From an uncultured Alphaproteobacteria bacterium (GTDB taxonomy: Bacteria > Pseudomonadota > Alphaproteobacteria > RF32 > CAG-239), in NCBI GenBank assembly GCA_944393175.1, contig CALXZH010000027.1:118926-151244 (forward strand): a stretch of DNA of 32,319 nt, in the 5' to 3' direction. The translations under genes and the position numbers were made by a program. Below are positions 7,853-16,556 of the stretch, in pieces (position 1 is the first letter of the stretch; each line of letters begins with the position of its first letter). The notes below the pieces were generated by a model. That model made no database searches, was not told where the DNA came from, and saw nothing but the letters and a program-made list of their open reading frames with translations.

Positions 7853-10558
7853 ATGACTAAAAGAATGCTGATTGACGACACAAGTGCTGAAGAAACTCGT
7901 GTTGTCATTGTCAACGGCAATAAGGTGGAAGACGTTGAATTTGAATCCACTACACGTAAGCAAATAAAGGGTAATATTTATCTGGCAAAAGTTATGAGAA
8001 TTGAGCCTTCTCTGCAAGCTGCTTTTGTAGATTACGGCGGAAACAGACATGGCTTTTTGGCTTTTGGCGAAATTCATCCGGATTATTATAATCTCAGTGC
8101 TGAAGAAATGGCTGAAATTGATAAAGAAGTCGATGATATTATTGAAGCAAAAAAACAAGCAATAAAAGAGCGTGAGCTGGAAAGAGAAAGATACCGCGCC
8201 GAGAAAGCCGCACGTGAAGAAGAACGCCGTGCTAAAGGAGCTGAAGAAAAAGCCAAACAAGAAGAACTTAACAGTGCCAATCATGCTGCTGATGATGCCT
8301 CGTCTGAGGGCGAGACAACGACTTCCGAAGTTCAATCAGAACAACCTGTTAGCAAAATTGAATCGGCCGGGGCCCCTTTGTCGGAAGAAAACAGTGCAAC
8401 AAACAGCGAAGAGCATACTTCTGATGCTGCTTTAGAAGCTGAAGGACAAGAAGAAGCTGCCAATGATCATAAACATCCTCGCAAAAAGAGAATTCTGAAA
8501 AAGCGGGCTCGCAAAGCACTTGAAGCTGCAAAAAAAGAAACTTCGGCCGCTGATGGCATTGAGCATAGTACTGAAGAGAATCCTGAAAAATCAGATGATG
8601 TTGCAAAGTCAGAGGATAAGTTGGTTGTAATGCCTGCTTTGGTCAAAATGTCTGAAGATGTGGTGACCGACGATGTTGACGAAACAAAAAAAGAATCGAT
8701 GACATCGCAAAATTTGGCTGCAGAAGGTATTGCTTCCGAAGATGATGACAGCGACGATGAAGATGATGAATCGGATACTGATTTTGAGATTCAGCGTAAG
8801 TTGTTGCGAATCCGCAAAATGTTTCACCGCAGCAAAATTCAGGATGTAATTAAAGAAGGGCAAGTCTTGCTGGTTCAAGTGGTTAAAGAAGAAAGAGGTA
8901 ACAAAGGTGCTGCTTTGACAACCTATTTATCTTTGGCCGGACGCTATTGTGTTTTAATGCCGAACAGAATCAAAAGCGGCGGCGTTTCTAGAAAAATTAC
9001 TAATGTGGCCGACAGAAAACGCCTAAAAGGAATCGTAAAAGAACTGCCTCTCAGCGATGAAATGTCTATGATTGTACGCACGGCCGGTGAAGATAAAACA
9101 AAGGCTGATATTGTTAGAGACTATAATTATCTCATCAGAAGTTGGAATCAAATCAGAATTGATGCGCTTAAGACAAAGGCTCCGGCACTTATTCATGAAG
9201 AAGGAAACCTTATCAGACGCGCTTTACGAGATATGTATACCAAAGACATATCGGAAATTATTGTCGACGGTGAGCAAGCTTATAAAGCTGCCAAAGAATT
9301 TGTTAAAATTCTCTCGCCCAGTAATGTTAAAAAAATTAAAGAAAATAAAAAGAATGATTTACCGCTCTTTCAAAAATTTCAAGTCGAGGCACAACTGGAT
9401 AAATTGCATGATACAAACGTTCAGCTCGAATCAGGCGGATATTTGGTTATTAATCCGACCGAGGCTTTGGTTTCAATCGATGTAAACTCGGGGCGCGCCA
9501 CCAAAGAAAAAGATTTGGAAGAAACTGCCCTTAAGACCAATTTGGAAGCTGCAGATGAAATTGCAAAACAACTCAGAATGCGTAATTTGGCCGGTTTGGT
9601 TGTGGTTGACTTTATTGATATGGAAGACCCGAAAAATAATCAAGCCGTTGAAAAACGTATGAAAGAGGCTATGAAAAAAGACAGAGCCAGAATCCAAATT
9701 GCTAAGATGAGTTGCTTTGGATTGCTCGAAATTTCAAGACAAAGAATGCACTCTTCTTTCTTTGAAAGCAACTATCAGGTTTGTCCTCATTGCCACGGCA
9801 AAGGTATTGTTAGGACAATTGAATCCGGCGCTATGTTTATTTTGCGTTGTATTGAAGAAGAAGGAATTAAAAATAAATCTTCTCGAATCAATTTGTATTT
9901 GCCAAGTGAATTTGCTGTTTATTTACTTAATCAAAAACGCAAAAATCTTTCTGCTCTTGAAGATAAGTATAATATGGAAGTCGTTATTTGTGCTGATGAT
10001 TCAATTAAAAACATTGCTGATTACAAAATCGAGCGTGTTAAGCTGGTGAAAGCTCAAAATGAAGAAGTTAAGGAGACTTCTTCTTTAGTAGAAACAGCTG
10101 CAGAATCAGAGGCTTTGCCTACCTCCAAAGCTGAAAAGAAATCTAAAAGAGGTCGAAATAAAAAACAAGATATGCCAGTTGAGGCGGAAATAAAAGAGCC
10201 GACTACGGAAGTTTCAGTGACGGAAAACTCTTTTGAAGCGGCTGAAGAAGTCCCGCAAGAGACAGAGGAAAGCTCTGAGGATAGGGACTTTAAGAATAGA
10301 GGAAAAAGATATCCGAATCGGCGTCGCGACAGAAGGAATCGTTTTGATAGGCGCGGCAGAAACAAAGCTCACAGGAACAGAGATGCTGATGTCGATGGAA
10401 ACGCTTTTTCTGAACACAAAAAAGAAAAAAGTGAAGCCGTCATTTTATATAACAGCCATGAAGATATTGTTCCTCAATCTCAGCCTGAAACAACAGATGA
10501 CGCTAAACCTAAAGAGAAAGCAACTTGGTGGAGAAAACTCATCAAAAGTCAGTCTTAA
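7853..10558 (+). CDS. rne: ribonuclease E/G family endoribonuclease
   Basis: 901 aa from ATG 7853 (MTKRMLIDD, close to the usual RNase E N-terminus). It cuts AU-rich single-stranded RNA and matures rRNA and tRNA, normally as degradosome scaffold. The S1 domain is split: DYGGNRHGFLAF comes before, and LLVQVVKEERGNKGAALTTYLSLAG after, an insertion of roughly 220 residues (about 90-310) rich in Glu, Asp, Lys and Ala. The catalytic acidic residues are in SIDVNSGRAT (Asp543) and VVDFIDME (Asp586); the zinc-link is CPHCHGKG (about 644-651). The C-terminal 170 residues are charged and low-complexity with an Arg-rich patch, like a degradosome scaffold. The gene overlaps the downstream M48 frame. Confidence 0.95.
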   Translation: MTKRMLIDDTSAEETRVVIVNGNKVEDVEFESTTRKQIKGNIYLAKVMRIEPSLQAAFVDYGGNRHGFLAFGEIHPDYYNLSAEEMAEIDKEVDDIIEAKKQAIKERELERERYRAEKAAREEERRAKGAEEKAKQEELNSANHAADDASSEGETTTSEVQSEQPVSKIESAGAPLSEENSATNSEEHTSDAALEAEGQEEAANDHKHPRKKRILKKRARKALEAAKKETSAADGIEHSTEENPEKSDDVAKSEDKLVVMPALVKMSEDVVTDDVDETKKESMTSQNLAAEGIASEDDDSDDEDDESDTDFEIQRKLLRIRKMFHRSKIQDVIKEGQVLLVQVVKEERGNKGAALTTYLSLAGRYCVLMPNRIKSGGVSRKITNVADRKRLKGIVKELPLSDEMSMIVRTAGEDKTKADIVRDYNYLIRSWNQIRIDALKTKAPALIHEEGNLIRRALRDMYTKDISEIIVDGEQAYKAAKEFVKILSPSNVKKIKENKKNDLPLFQKFQVEAQLDKLHDTNVQLESGGYLVINPTEALVSIDVNSGRATKEKDLEETALKTNLEAADEIAKQLRMRNLAGLVVVDFIDMEDPKNNQAVEKRMKEAMKKDRARIQIAKMSCFGLLEISRQRMHSSFFESNYQVCPHCHGKGIVRTIESGAMFILRCIEEEGIKNKSSRINLYLPSEFAVYLLNQKRKNLSALEDKYNMEVVICADDSIKNIADYKIERVKLVKAQNEEVKETSSLVETAAESEALPTSKAEKKSKRGRNKKQDMPVEAEIKEPTTEVSVTENSFEAAEEVPQETEESSEDRDFKNRGKRYPNRRRDRRNRFDRRGRNKAHRNRDADVDGNAFSEHKKEKSEAVILYNSHEDIVPQSQPETTDDAKPKEKATWWRKLIKSQS

Positions 10559-11925
10559 TTGCTGAGTTAGGACGTATACGAAAAAGGCTAATTATCGGTT
10601 TTTTGCCGATATTAGCCTTTTTGGCTTTGTGCCCTTCGGTAAGTGCACAAATTTCAATTATTACAGACGAAGAAACAGAAATATACTTATCAAATATCGT
10701 GCGCCCCATTTATCAACTGGCGGGTATTCCGTTTAATCGAAATAAAATTTATATTGTGAATGACGACAGCTTAAATGCTTTTGTCGGTGACGGAAATAAC
10801 TTATTTGTGCACACGGGGACATTGATTAAGGCTGATAATTCCGAACAAATAAAAGGTGTTTTGGCGCATGAAGTGGGGCATATTTTAGGCGGACACATCT
10901 TACGCCAAAAAATTAAATCACAAGATTTACAAGAAGCAAGCATTGCCTCCATGGTTTTGGCCGGAGCTGCTGCCGCCGCCAGCGGTCGCGGAGACGTTGC
11001 AATGGCTGTTATGATGGGTTCGCAAAGTTCATTGCTCTCTCATTATTTGGCATATCGTGTAGAGGAAGAAAGAAGTGCCGATGATGCGGCAACTTCTCTT
11101 TTGCAAAAAGACAAAACTTCGCCTCAAGGACTGCTGGACTTTATGAAAAAGCTACAAAAACAAAATCAGTTAAACGGGGTGGAAGAAAATTTATATTTCA
11201 GAACTCACCCTTTAACATCTGAGAGAGTACGCTTTTTAGAGCAAGCCGTTAAAGTTTCACCTTATGCCTCTCAGAAAAAATCAGATGAAGAATATTTACG
11301 CATCAAAGCAAAGCTCCGTGCTTTTTTATATGATCCGAAACAAACTTTTTTGCGTTATCCGATAACCGACACTTCCGTGCCGGCACGTTACGCTCGAGCC
11401 ATTGCTTATATGAAACAGCTTAATTTTGTGCAGGCTCATTCAACGATTGATGCTTTAATTAAGGCTGAACCGAATAATCCTTATTTTTATGAAGTTAAAG
11501 CGCAAATTTATTTGGAGCAAGGTAACCTTAATTTGGCTAAAAAAGCATATGAGACAATCTTAAAATTAAGGCCTCATACCGCCTTGTTTCAGTTGGATTG
11601 GGCGCAAATCGTTTTGGCAGGACAACCTTTAGCTCAGGAGCTAGAAGCGGTTATCACAGCTTTAAGACAAGCTTTAACCAAACGCCCCTCATCTAACGGT
11701 TGGCTTTTACTCTCGCAAGCTTATTATCTAAACGGAGAAAATGCTTATGCGGATTATGCGGCGGCCGAATATTCTTTGCGTATCGGCGAACCTGAGGTTG
11801 CTTTAAGACAAATTCAAAATGCACAAAGAGAAAATCCGCCTCAACAGCTGAGGTTAAAACTTGAAGACCTGAGGCAAAGAATTAAAAATTTGTATCCAAA
11901 ATTAGATGATAAAAAATTTAGATAA
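10525..11925 (+). CDS. exported M48 metallopeptidase with TPR-like repeats (BepA-like)
   Basis: Up to 466 aa. No ATG is available at the 5' end; TTG 10525 or GTG 10528, both inside the rne 3' end, are the candidate starts. A signal peptide (RIRKRLIIGFLPILAFLALCP core) is probably cut after SVSA. The zinc motif is HEVGH (115-119) and the third ligand region is EEERSAD (180-186). The C-terminal half contains TPR-like helices (ARAIAYMKQLNFVQAHSTI; YEVKAQIYLEQGNLNLA). Relatives such as BepA act as periplasmic proteases and chaperones in outer-membrane protein quality control. Tail-to-tail with cheR only 7 bases away, with no terminator between. Confidence 0.88.
   Translation: MVEKTHQKSVLIAELGRIRKRLIIGFLPILAFLALCPSVSAQISIITDEETEIYLSNIVRPIYQLAGIPFNRNKIYIVNDDSLNAFVGDGNNLFVHTGTLIKADNSEQIKGVLAHEVGHILGGHILRQKIKSQDLQEASIASMVLAGAAAAASGRGDVAMAVMMGSQSSLLSHYLAYRVEEERSADDAATSLLQKDKTSPQGLLDFMKKLQKQNQLNGVEENLYFRTHPLTSERVRFLEQAVKVSPYASQKKSDEEYLRIKAKLRAFLYDPKQTFLRYPITDTSVPARYARAIAYMKQLNFVQAHSTIDALIKAEPNNPYFYEVKAQIYLEQGNLNLAKKAYETILKLRPHTALFQLDWAQIVLAGQPLAQELEAVITALRQALTKRPSSNGWLLLSQAYYLNGENAYADYAAAEYSLRIGEPEVALRQIQNAQRENPPQQLRLKLEDLRQRIKNLYPKLDDKKFR
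10581..10622 (+). terminator. strong intrinsic-terminator-like hairpin inside the M48 signal-peptide codons
   Basis: AAAAAGGCTAAT (10581-10592) pairs perfectly with ATTAGCCTTTTT (10611-10622); after one unpaired T the inner arms ATCGG/CCGAT add 5 bp around a T-rich loop. It begins 23 bases after the rne stop and has the paired A-tract/U-tract form of a terminator. Yet the same bases encode the signal peptide of the next protein, so it would act as an attenuator or partial terminator. Confidence 0.7.
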
Positions 11926-11932
11926 GCGACTG

Positions 11933-12904
11933 TTACTCTCTTCTCTTGAGTTCGTTTAAGATGTCTGTGGTTTCATCCGGGGCGCGATAAGCCAGATTTT
12001 TCGGACGAACAAAACTTGGCATATCATCTTCATCTTTGGTTAGTGTTTCGGCAGACGGTGTCACTTTTTCAATTTCCAGATTGGGAATTTCAATTCCTTG
12101 TTTTGCTTGGAATAGGCAACTCATTCCGCCAACCGGTTCATAAAATTGCTCCAGTCCTTCTACCTTATCGCTCATACCTAAATACAGGAAACCTCCTTCG
12201 ACTTGACGGCTGTATATTTTAGCTATTAATTTTTGTTGCACATCCGGCGCAAAATATTGCAGAACGTAACGGCAAAAAATTACATTGTAGCATTCGCTAT
12301 GCGTGAGTTCATCCAGCAGATTATAGCGGCGAAATTCTACCATTGAGGCAATATCATTGTTGATGACCCACTGACCGTTTTCTTGATGGAAATTTTCCAA
12401 TATTTGACGCATATTCAGCCCCATTTGAACATCAAACTGGCTATAGACACCCTTTTGGGCTTTGGTAATGGCATAGTTGGAAATATCTGTTCCGATTATA
12501 TCTATTTTCCAATCACTTATGCCTTTGAGATTGTGTTTTATGGCCATGGCGATGGAATAAGTTTCTTGGCCTGAAGAACACCCTAAGCTCCATATGCGTA
12601 AACGTTTGGAACTTCGGTTTATTTCCCGCAATTGCGGCAGCAAATAAGATTCAAAGCCCTTAAAAACTTGGTAATCTCTATAAAAATATGTATCCGAAAA
12701 TGTCAGGGCTTCCACAACCTGCCATAAAAGTGCCTTTTGTCCTAACTTTAACTCGCCAATCAGTTCTTCTACCGAGGCATAGCCCTTTTCACAGATAAAA
12801 TTATAAAGTTTTTTATCTATGATGAAATATTTGTCATTCGATAAATCCCAACCGGCATATTGTCTTAGGAGACTGAGTATATATTCAAAATCACTTTTTT
12901 TCAT
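11933..12904 (-). CDS. cheR: CheR-type chemoreceptor glutamate methyltransferase
   Basis: 323 aa. A helical CheR N-terminal domain occupies about 1-75, then the methyltransferase domain has the entry motif TFSDTYFYRD and the SAM loop IWSLGCSSGQETYSIAM. ELTHSECYNVIFCRYVLQYF and GGFLYLGMSDKVEG match the later CheR motifs. The C-terminal 45 residues are polar and not recognised. CheR methylates glutamates on methyl-accepting receptors, but no receptor, CheA, CheW or CheB is in the window. It ends a four-gene cluster with a receiver protein 10 bases upstream and AGGAAG as ribosome site. Its target could be a chemoreceptor elsewhere or something else. Confidence 0.9.
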   Translation of the reverse strand: MKKSDFEYILSLLRQYAGWDLSNDKYFIIDKKLYNFICEKGYASVEELIGELKLGQKALLWQVVEALTFSDTYFYRDYQVFKGFESYLLPQLREINRSSKRLRIWSLGCSSGQETYSIAMAIKHNLKGISDWKIDIIGTDISNYAITKAQKGVYSQFDVQMGLNMRQILENFHQENGQWVINNDIASMVEFRRYNLLDELTHSECYNVIFCRYVLQYFAPDVQQKLIAKIYSRQVEGGFLYLGMSDKVEGLEQFYEPVGGMSCLFQAKQGIEIPNLEIEKVTPSAETLTKDEDDMPSFVRPKNLAYRAPDETTDILNELKRRE

Positions 12905-12914
12905 GGCTCTCTTC

Positions 12915-13280
12915 CTATAACAATCCCAATATTGCCAGTTTGGAAATAATTATTTCTTCATCAAAAGGTTTCAGAACATAATCATCTGCTCCGCCATCCA
13001 AGGCTTCTTGAATGGTATCTCGGTCATTGATAGATGAACAAAACATTATTTTCGGCTGTTTGGATATGCGCGAATTTCTTATTTTATACATTGCATCTAT
13101 CCCATCTAAAACAGGAAGGCGGTAGTCCATAATGATTAAATCCGGCTCATTTAATTGGCACAATTCTACCACTTCTTCCCCGTCTTCGGCTTCCATGGTT
13201 TCAAATCCTATGTTGCCCATAATTTTGTTAAACAACATTCGAATGATTTTAGAATCGTCGGCTATCAAACATTTTGACAT
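12915..13280 (-). CDS. single-domain response regulator (CheY/CpdR-like)
   Basis: 121 aa from ATG 13280 (MSKCLIADDS), chosen over TTG 13298 because it begins right at the first receiver strand and lies 7 bases after the chpT stop. It is only a receiver domain: acidic pair Asp8-Asp9, phosphoacceptor Asp52 in IIMDYRLP, Ser82/Ser83, Lys104 in VLKPF. With no output domain it must act by protein contact or as a phosphate sink. Its place between a histidine phosphotransferase and CheR suggests it takes phosphate from the former; the partner is inferred, not shown. Confidence 0.92.
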   Translation of the reverse strand: MSKCLIADDSKIIRMLFNKIMGNIGFETMEAEDGEEVVELCQLNEPDLIIMDYRLPVLDGIDAMYKIRNSRISKQPKIMFCSSINDRDTIQEALDGGADDYVLKPFDEEIIISKLAILGLL

Positions 13281-13287
13281 TTCTTTG

Positions 13288-13905
13288 TTACTCCACAATG
13301 AAACCTAGGGCCGGATCTTCAACCAAGGTTAAATGGGTTTGCTTTTGTTGCATTAATTGCTGCAGGTAGAAAACAGGCGCATATTGTGCAATATTATTTT
13401 CCGGTTTTTCTCCGGCAAGTACCAATTTTATATTTTTTAGTTTTTCGGCAGAGAGCGATGCTTGGGTATGCACAACAACGGCTAATTTGTTGCCGACTTC
13501 TCTGGCTTCTATTTTGCCGCCTTTAATTAACGTGTCGGCCGCAATCATGATGGCAATCATAGCTACCCTGCCCCAATTTGGCGTGTGTAATTCCAATGCC
13601 AAAGATATAGGGTAATTTTGGTTGCCCAACGTCTTTAAATAATTTTCCGTTGTGGTTTTGATTACTTCTATATTTTCTAAGTTGGCATTACTTAACCCAA
13701 ACGCTAACCTAAAGAACTTAAGACGAGACGATAGCACGGTTGAACTTACTTTGAGAATCGAACGTATATCATCTAAAAAATCCATATCTCCTTCTTCCAA
13801 CAGTTCTACCGCGTTGGAGACAGCTCCGATATTTCCGATAACATCATGGCTGATGCGGGTGCAGATTAATTCGCTCAATTCCGTTTCCGTTAATAATGCG
13901 CTCAT
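13288..13905 (-). CDS. chpT: ChpT-like histidine phosphotransferase
   Basis: 205 aa. Residues 10-37 (ELICTRISHDVIGNIGAVSN) match the phosphorylated helix of the ChpT/histidine phosphotransferase family, with His20 as likely acceptor, followed by a pseudo-kinase-like C-terminal half. In Caulobacter ChpT passes phosphate from CckA to CtrA and CpdR, coupling cell cycle and motility. The usual asparagine/glycine ATP-binding boxes of a histidine kinase are not seen, as expected. The start follows a strong AGAGGA site. It lies with a receiver gene and cheR rather than alone. It could serve CtrA, the adjacent receiver, or both. Confidence 0.8.
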   Translation of the reverse strand: MSALLTETELSELICTRISHDVIGNIGAVSNAVELLEEGDMDFLDDIRSILKVSSTVLSSRLKFFRLAFGLSNANLENIEVIKTTTENYLKTLGNQNYPISLALELHTPNWGRVAMIAIMIAADTLIKGGKIEAREVGNKLAVVVHTQASLSAEKLKNIKLVLAGEKPENNIAQYAPVFYLQQLMQQKQTHLTLVEDPALGFIVE

Positions 13906-13915
13906 TCTTTCCTCT

Positions 13916-15058
13916 TTAGAAACTATATAAATCCGTATTCATAAATTTCTGATCTTCACGTGACATTCGCGTATAATCCAGCTCGCGAAGCATCGGGTCT
14001 TCCAATACCAGTCGTCCGGTACCGGCTTGGAGGTAAGGCTTGTTGCCCCCCAATCCCCATATCACGTCATCTTTGTTATCGGGTGTACCATACTTTTGGT
14101 TAATTTTTTTCCAAAAATCGTAAACTTTTATATTGCGAAGGTAAATTTGTTTTTGGCTGTTGCCGCTGATGTTTGTTGCAGCCTCGCTTTTGTAGGAGAT
14201 CCGATAGGCTTTATTATTCGTAAAAGTACTGGTGAATCTGACTTCTATTTCTTCTCTGGTTTTGAATTTAGAATAAGTGACTCGCTCAACAAATTGGTAT
14301 CCGTCTTTTTTCGCCATTTGAATGACGCAGTTTTCCAAGCGCTCATAGCCAACAACGCCCGAAGCTCGGCATTTATCCTCATTGCGCCAACGTATAAAGT
14401 TCGGAATATCCATTTTTTGCATGGTACGACGGAAACCTCTCTTGGTTAAGACGTCCTCTATTTGCGCAAATGACATTCTTAACATGGCTCCCGATATATC
14501 AAATACCGAGGCATTTGAACGTTTTACCGTTCTTTTAGAATTTTCAACCAAACTGGTTAAATTTACTTTGGCCTCGCCTTGCGCCTTCGAATCGTCTTTT
14601 GTTCCTAAAAGCGGTTCTTTTATTTTGGATATCCAAGTTTCGTCTTTGGCGGAAGATGAAGAATTCTGTGGGGTGTCTTGTTTGGCTTCCAAATTATCCG
14701 TCAGGGTTTTATTTTTATCTACCTTGGGTTGGGGTGCGCTTGCGGCATCGGCTGTGCCTGCCGAGGTATCTGTCTTTATGTTTTGAGAAGGCGTCTGATT
14801 TGCACTTTGAGGATTAACCTCCGTTGCTCCGTCTTCAAGAGAGTCAAAATCCATATTTTCAAAATTCAGGTCTTCGTCAGACATTACTTTGGGTAAAGCC
14901 AAAGTTTGGCTGGAATTATATGTCGGACCGGAAGTCTCAGCGAGGGATTGGGTTTGTTCCATATCAGGATAAAGCAGCGGGTCATATTCCTCACTACTCC
15001 AACTAAGCGTCGGCGTTAAAATTGCCGTGGCGGCACAAAGTAAAATCCCAAATTTCAT
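13916..15058 (-). CDS. exported protein of unknown function upstream of chpT
   Basis: 380 aa, not recognised. A signal peptide ends about residue 21 (LSWSS). Residues 30-160 are low-complexity, rich in Ser, Asp, Gln and Lys, likely disordered. The folded part is about 165-380, starting near NASVFDISGAMLRMSFAQ and including two cysteines (in EDKCRASG and ENCVIQ) that could form a disulfide, plus aromatic-rich strands (TYSKFKTREEIEVRF) and KVYDFWKKINQKYGTPD. It is 10 bases upstream of chpT, so co-transcribed. A periplasmic input or assembly role linked to the phosphorelay is a guess. Confidence 0.8.
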   Translation of the reverse strand: MKFGILLCAATAILTPTLSWSSEEYDPLLYPDMEQTQSLAETSGPTYNSSQTLALPKVMSDEDLNFENMDFDSLEDGATEVNPQSANQTPSQNIKTDTSAGTADAASAPQPKVDKNKTLTDNLEAKQDTPQNSSSSAKDETWISKIKEPLLGTKDDSKAQGEAKVNLTSLVENSKRTVKRSNASVFDISGAMLRMSFAQIEDVLTKRGFRRTMQKMDIPNFIRWRNEDKCRASGVVGYERLENCVIQMAKKDGYQFVERVTYSKFKTREEIEVRFTSTFTNNKAYRISYKSEAATNISGNSQKQIYLRNIKVYDFWKKINQKYGTPDNKDDVIWGLGGNKPYLQAGTGRLVLEDPMLRELDYTRMSREDQKFMNTDLYSF

Positions 15059-15094
15059 TTTTCAGTACTGATGTTTTTGTAAAAATTTTTCTTT

Positions 15095-15122
15095 AGTATA
15101 ACCTGTTTTTTGTATATTTCAA
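15095..15122 (-). promoter_or_regulatory. promoter for the chpT cluster
   Basis: On the minus strand TTGAAA (15122-15117), 16 bases, TATACT (15100-15095). Both boxes are near consensus and sit 37 bases before the ATG of the exported protein at 15058. Confidence 0.65.
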
Positions 15123-15212
15123 ATTTTAAGCAAAGTTATCCGCCTGTTTTCGGGGTTTACTTTTTTATGAATCTTGATATAAAGAAGTCAACTGATTTTT
15201 TTAAGGATAGCG

Positions 15213-16556
15213 ATGAAAACTGTTCATATTATAGGTGCCGGATTGGCAGGTTCGGAAGCCGCTTGGCAAATTGCTCAAGCCGGTATTGAAGTTATTATCC
15301 ATGAGATGAAGCCAAAACGCTTTTCTCCGGCACACAAAAATCCAGATTGTGCAGAGTTGGTCTGCTCAAACTCTTTGCGCTCGGATGACCATGAGCATAA
15401 TGCCGTCGGTTTGCTGCACGAAGAATTGCGCCGTACCGGTTCGCTCATTATGGCTTGCGCCGATGAAACAAAAGTGCCTGCCGGCGGGGCTTTGGCCGTG
15501 GACAGAGAAGGTTTTGCCCGTTTGGTAACGCAAAAGCTCTTCTCTCATCCGCTTATTCAATTCAGACATGAAGAAATTACGACTTTGCCTGATGAGAGTT
15601 GGGGTGATGTGATTATTGCCACAGGTCCTTTGACCAGCGAGACATTAGCGCACGCCATTTTGGACGAGGTTAACGCACAATCTCTTTCTTTTTATGATGC
15701 GATTGCACCGGTCGTTTATAAAGACAGTATTAATTTTGACAAGGCTTGGTATCAATCCCGCTATGATAAAGGTGATAAATTTGACTACATCAACTGTCCG
15801 CTTTCCAAAGAAGAGTATTATCATTTTGTTGATGAGCTCTTAAAAGCCGAAAAAGCCGAATTTCACGATTGGGAAGAAGTCAACTATTTTGACGGGTGTT
15901 TGCCTATTGAAGTGATGGCCGAACGAGGCATCGAAACGCTTGTGTTCGGGCCGATGAAACCAGTCGGCTTAACAAATCAGCATAGCACAGAAAAACCTTA
16001 TGCCGTGGTGCAACTCCGCCAAGACAACAAAGAAGACACTTTGCGCAATATTGTCGGCTTTCAAACCAAGATGAAATACGGTGAGCAAAAGAGAATCTTT
16101 CAGATGATTCCGGGACTGGAAAATGCCGAATTTGCCCGCTTTGGCGGAATTCACAAAAATACCTTTATAAAAAGCCCGATTTTGCTTGATTCAACATTAC
16201 GCCTTAAATCCAAGCCATATATCAGCTTTGCAGGGCAGATTACCGGTTGCGAGGGCTATGTGGAAAGTACAGCCATCGGGCTGTTGGCCGGATATTTTGC
16301 CACTTGTCGCGCGCTTGGCAAAGCTGCTCTTTTACCGCCGCAAACCACCGCTCTGGGCGCAATGCTCAATCATTTGATTGATGATACAGATATTGACAAT
16401 TTTCAGCCGATGAATATTAATTTTGGAATTTTTCCAACAATTAGGGGCGAAACTACCGTTAACGGAAAGTTCAAAAAGCTCAAAGGTATGGAGCGCAAAG
16501 AAGCCTATTGCCGCCGTGCACTTGAAGACCTCAAAACTTGGTTGGAGAACAGATAA
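15213..16556 (+). CDS. trmFO: methylenetetrahydrofolate-tRNA (uracil-54-C5) methyltransferase
   Basis: 447 aa. The enzyme uses 5,10-methylene-THF and FADH2 to make ribothymidine at position 54 of tRNA. The N-terminal dinucleotide motif is [13 protein letters not shown] (5-17). Family signatures follow: [41 protein letters not shown] and [14 protein letters not shown]. Length is standard. Ribosome site AAGGA is 6 bases before the ATG. The stop is directly followed by the hpnC ATG, so this tRNA enzyme leads the squalene operon. ThyX, the analogous flavin-dependent dTMP enzyme, is at 30285-30938. Confidence 0.96.
   Translation: MKTVHIIGAGLAGSEAAWQIAQAGIEVIIHEMKPKRFSPAHKNPDCAELVCSNSLRSDDHEHNAVGLLHEELRRTGSLIMACADETKVPAGGALAVDREGFARLVTQKLFSHPLIQFRHEEITTLPDESWGDVIIATGPLTSETLAHAILDEVNAQSLSFYDAIAPVVYKDSINFDKAWYQSRYDKGDKFDYINCPLSKEEYYHFVDELLKAEKAEFHDWEEVNYFDGCLPIEVMAERGIETLVFGPMKPVGLTNQHSTEKPYAVVQLRQDNKEDTLRNIVGFQTKMKYGEQKRIFQMIPGLENAEFARFGGIHKNTFIKSPILLDSTLRLKSKPYISFAGQITGCEGYVESTAIGLLAGYFATCRALGKAALLPPQTTALGAMLNHLIDDTDIDNFQPMNINFGIFPTIRGETTVNGKFKKLKGMERKEAYCRRALEDLKTWLENR

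Noticed and set aside
7847..8335. 162-aa minus-strand frame opposite rne
   Set aside because: It is a shadow of the repetitive rne codons, Phe/Ser-rich with no ribosome site or homology.
13281..13298. TTG start at 13298 for the receiver protein, adding MWSNKE
   Set aside because: The ATG at 13280 begins exactly at the receiver fold, avoids overlap with chpT and has a GGAG site upstream.
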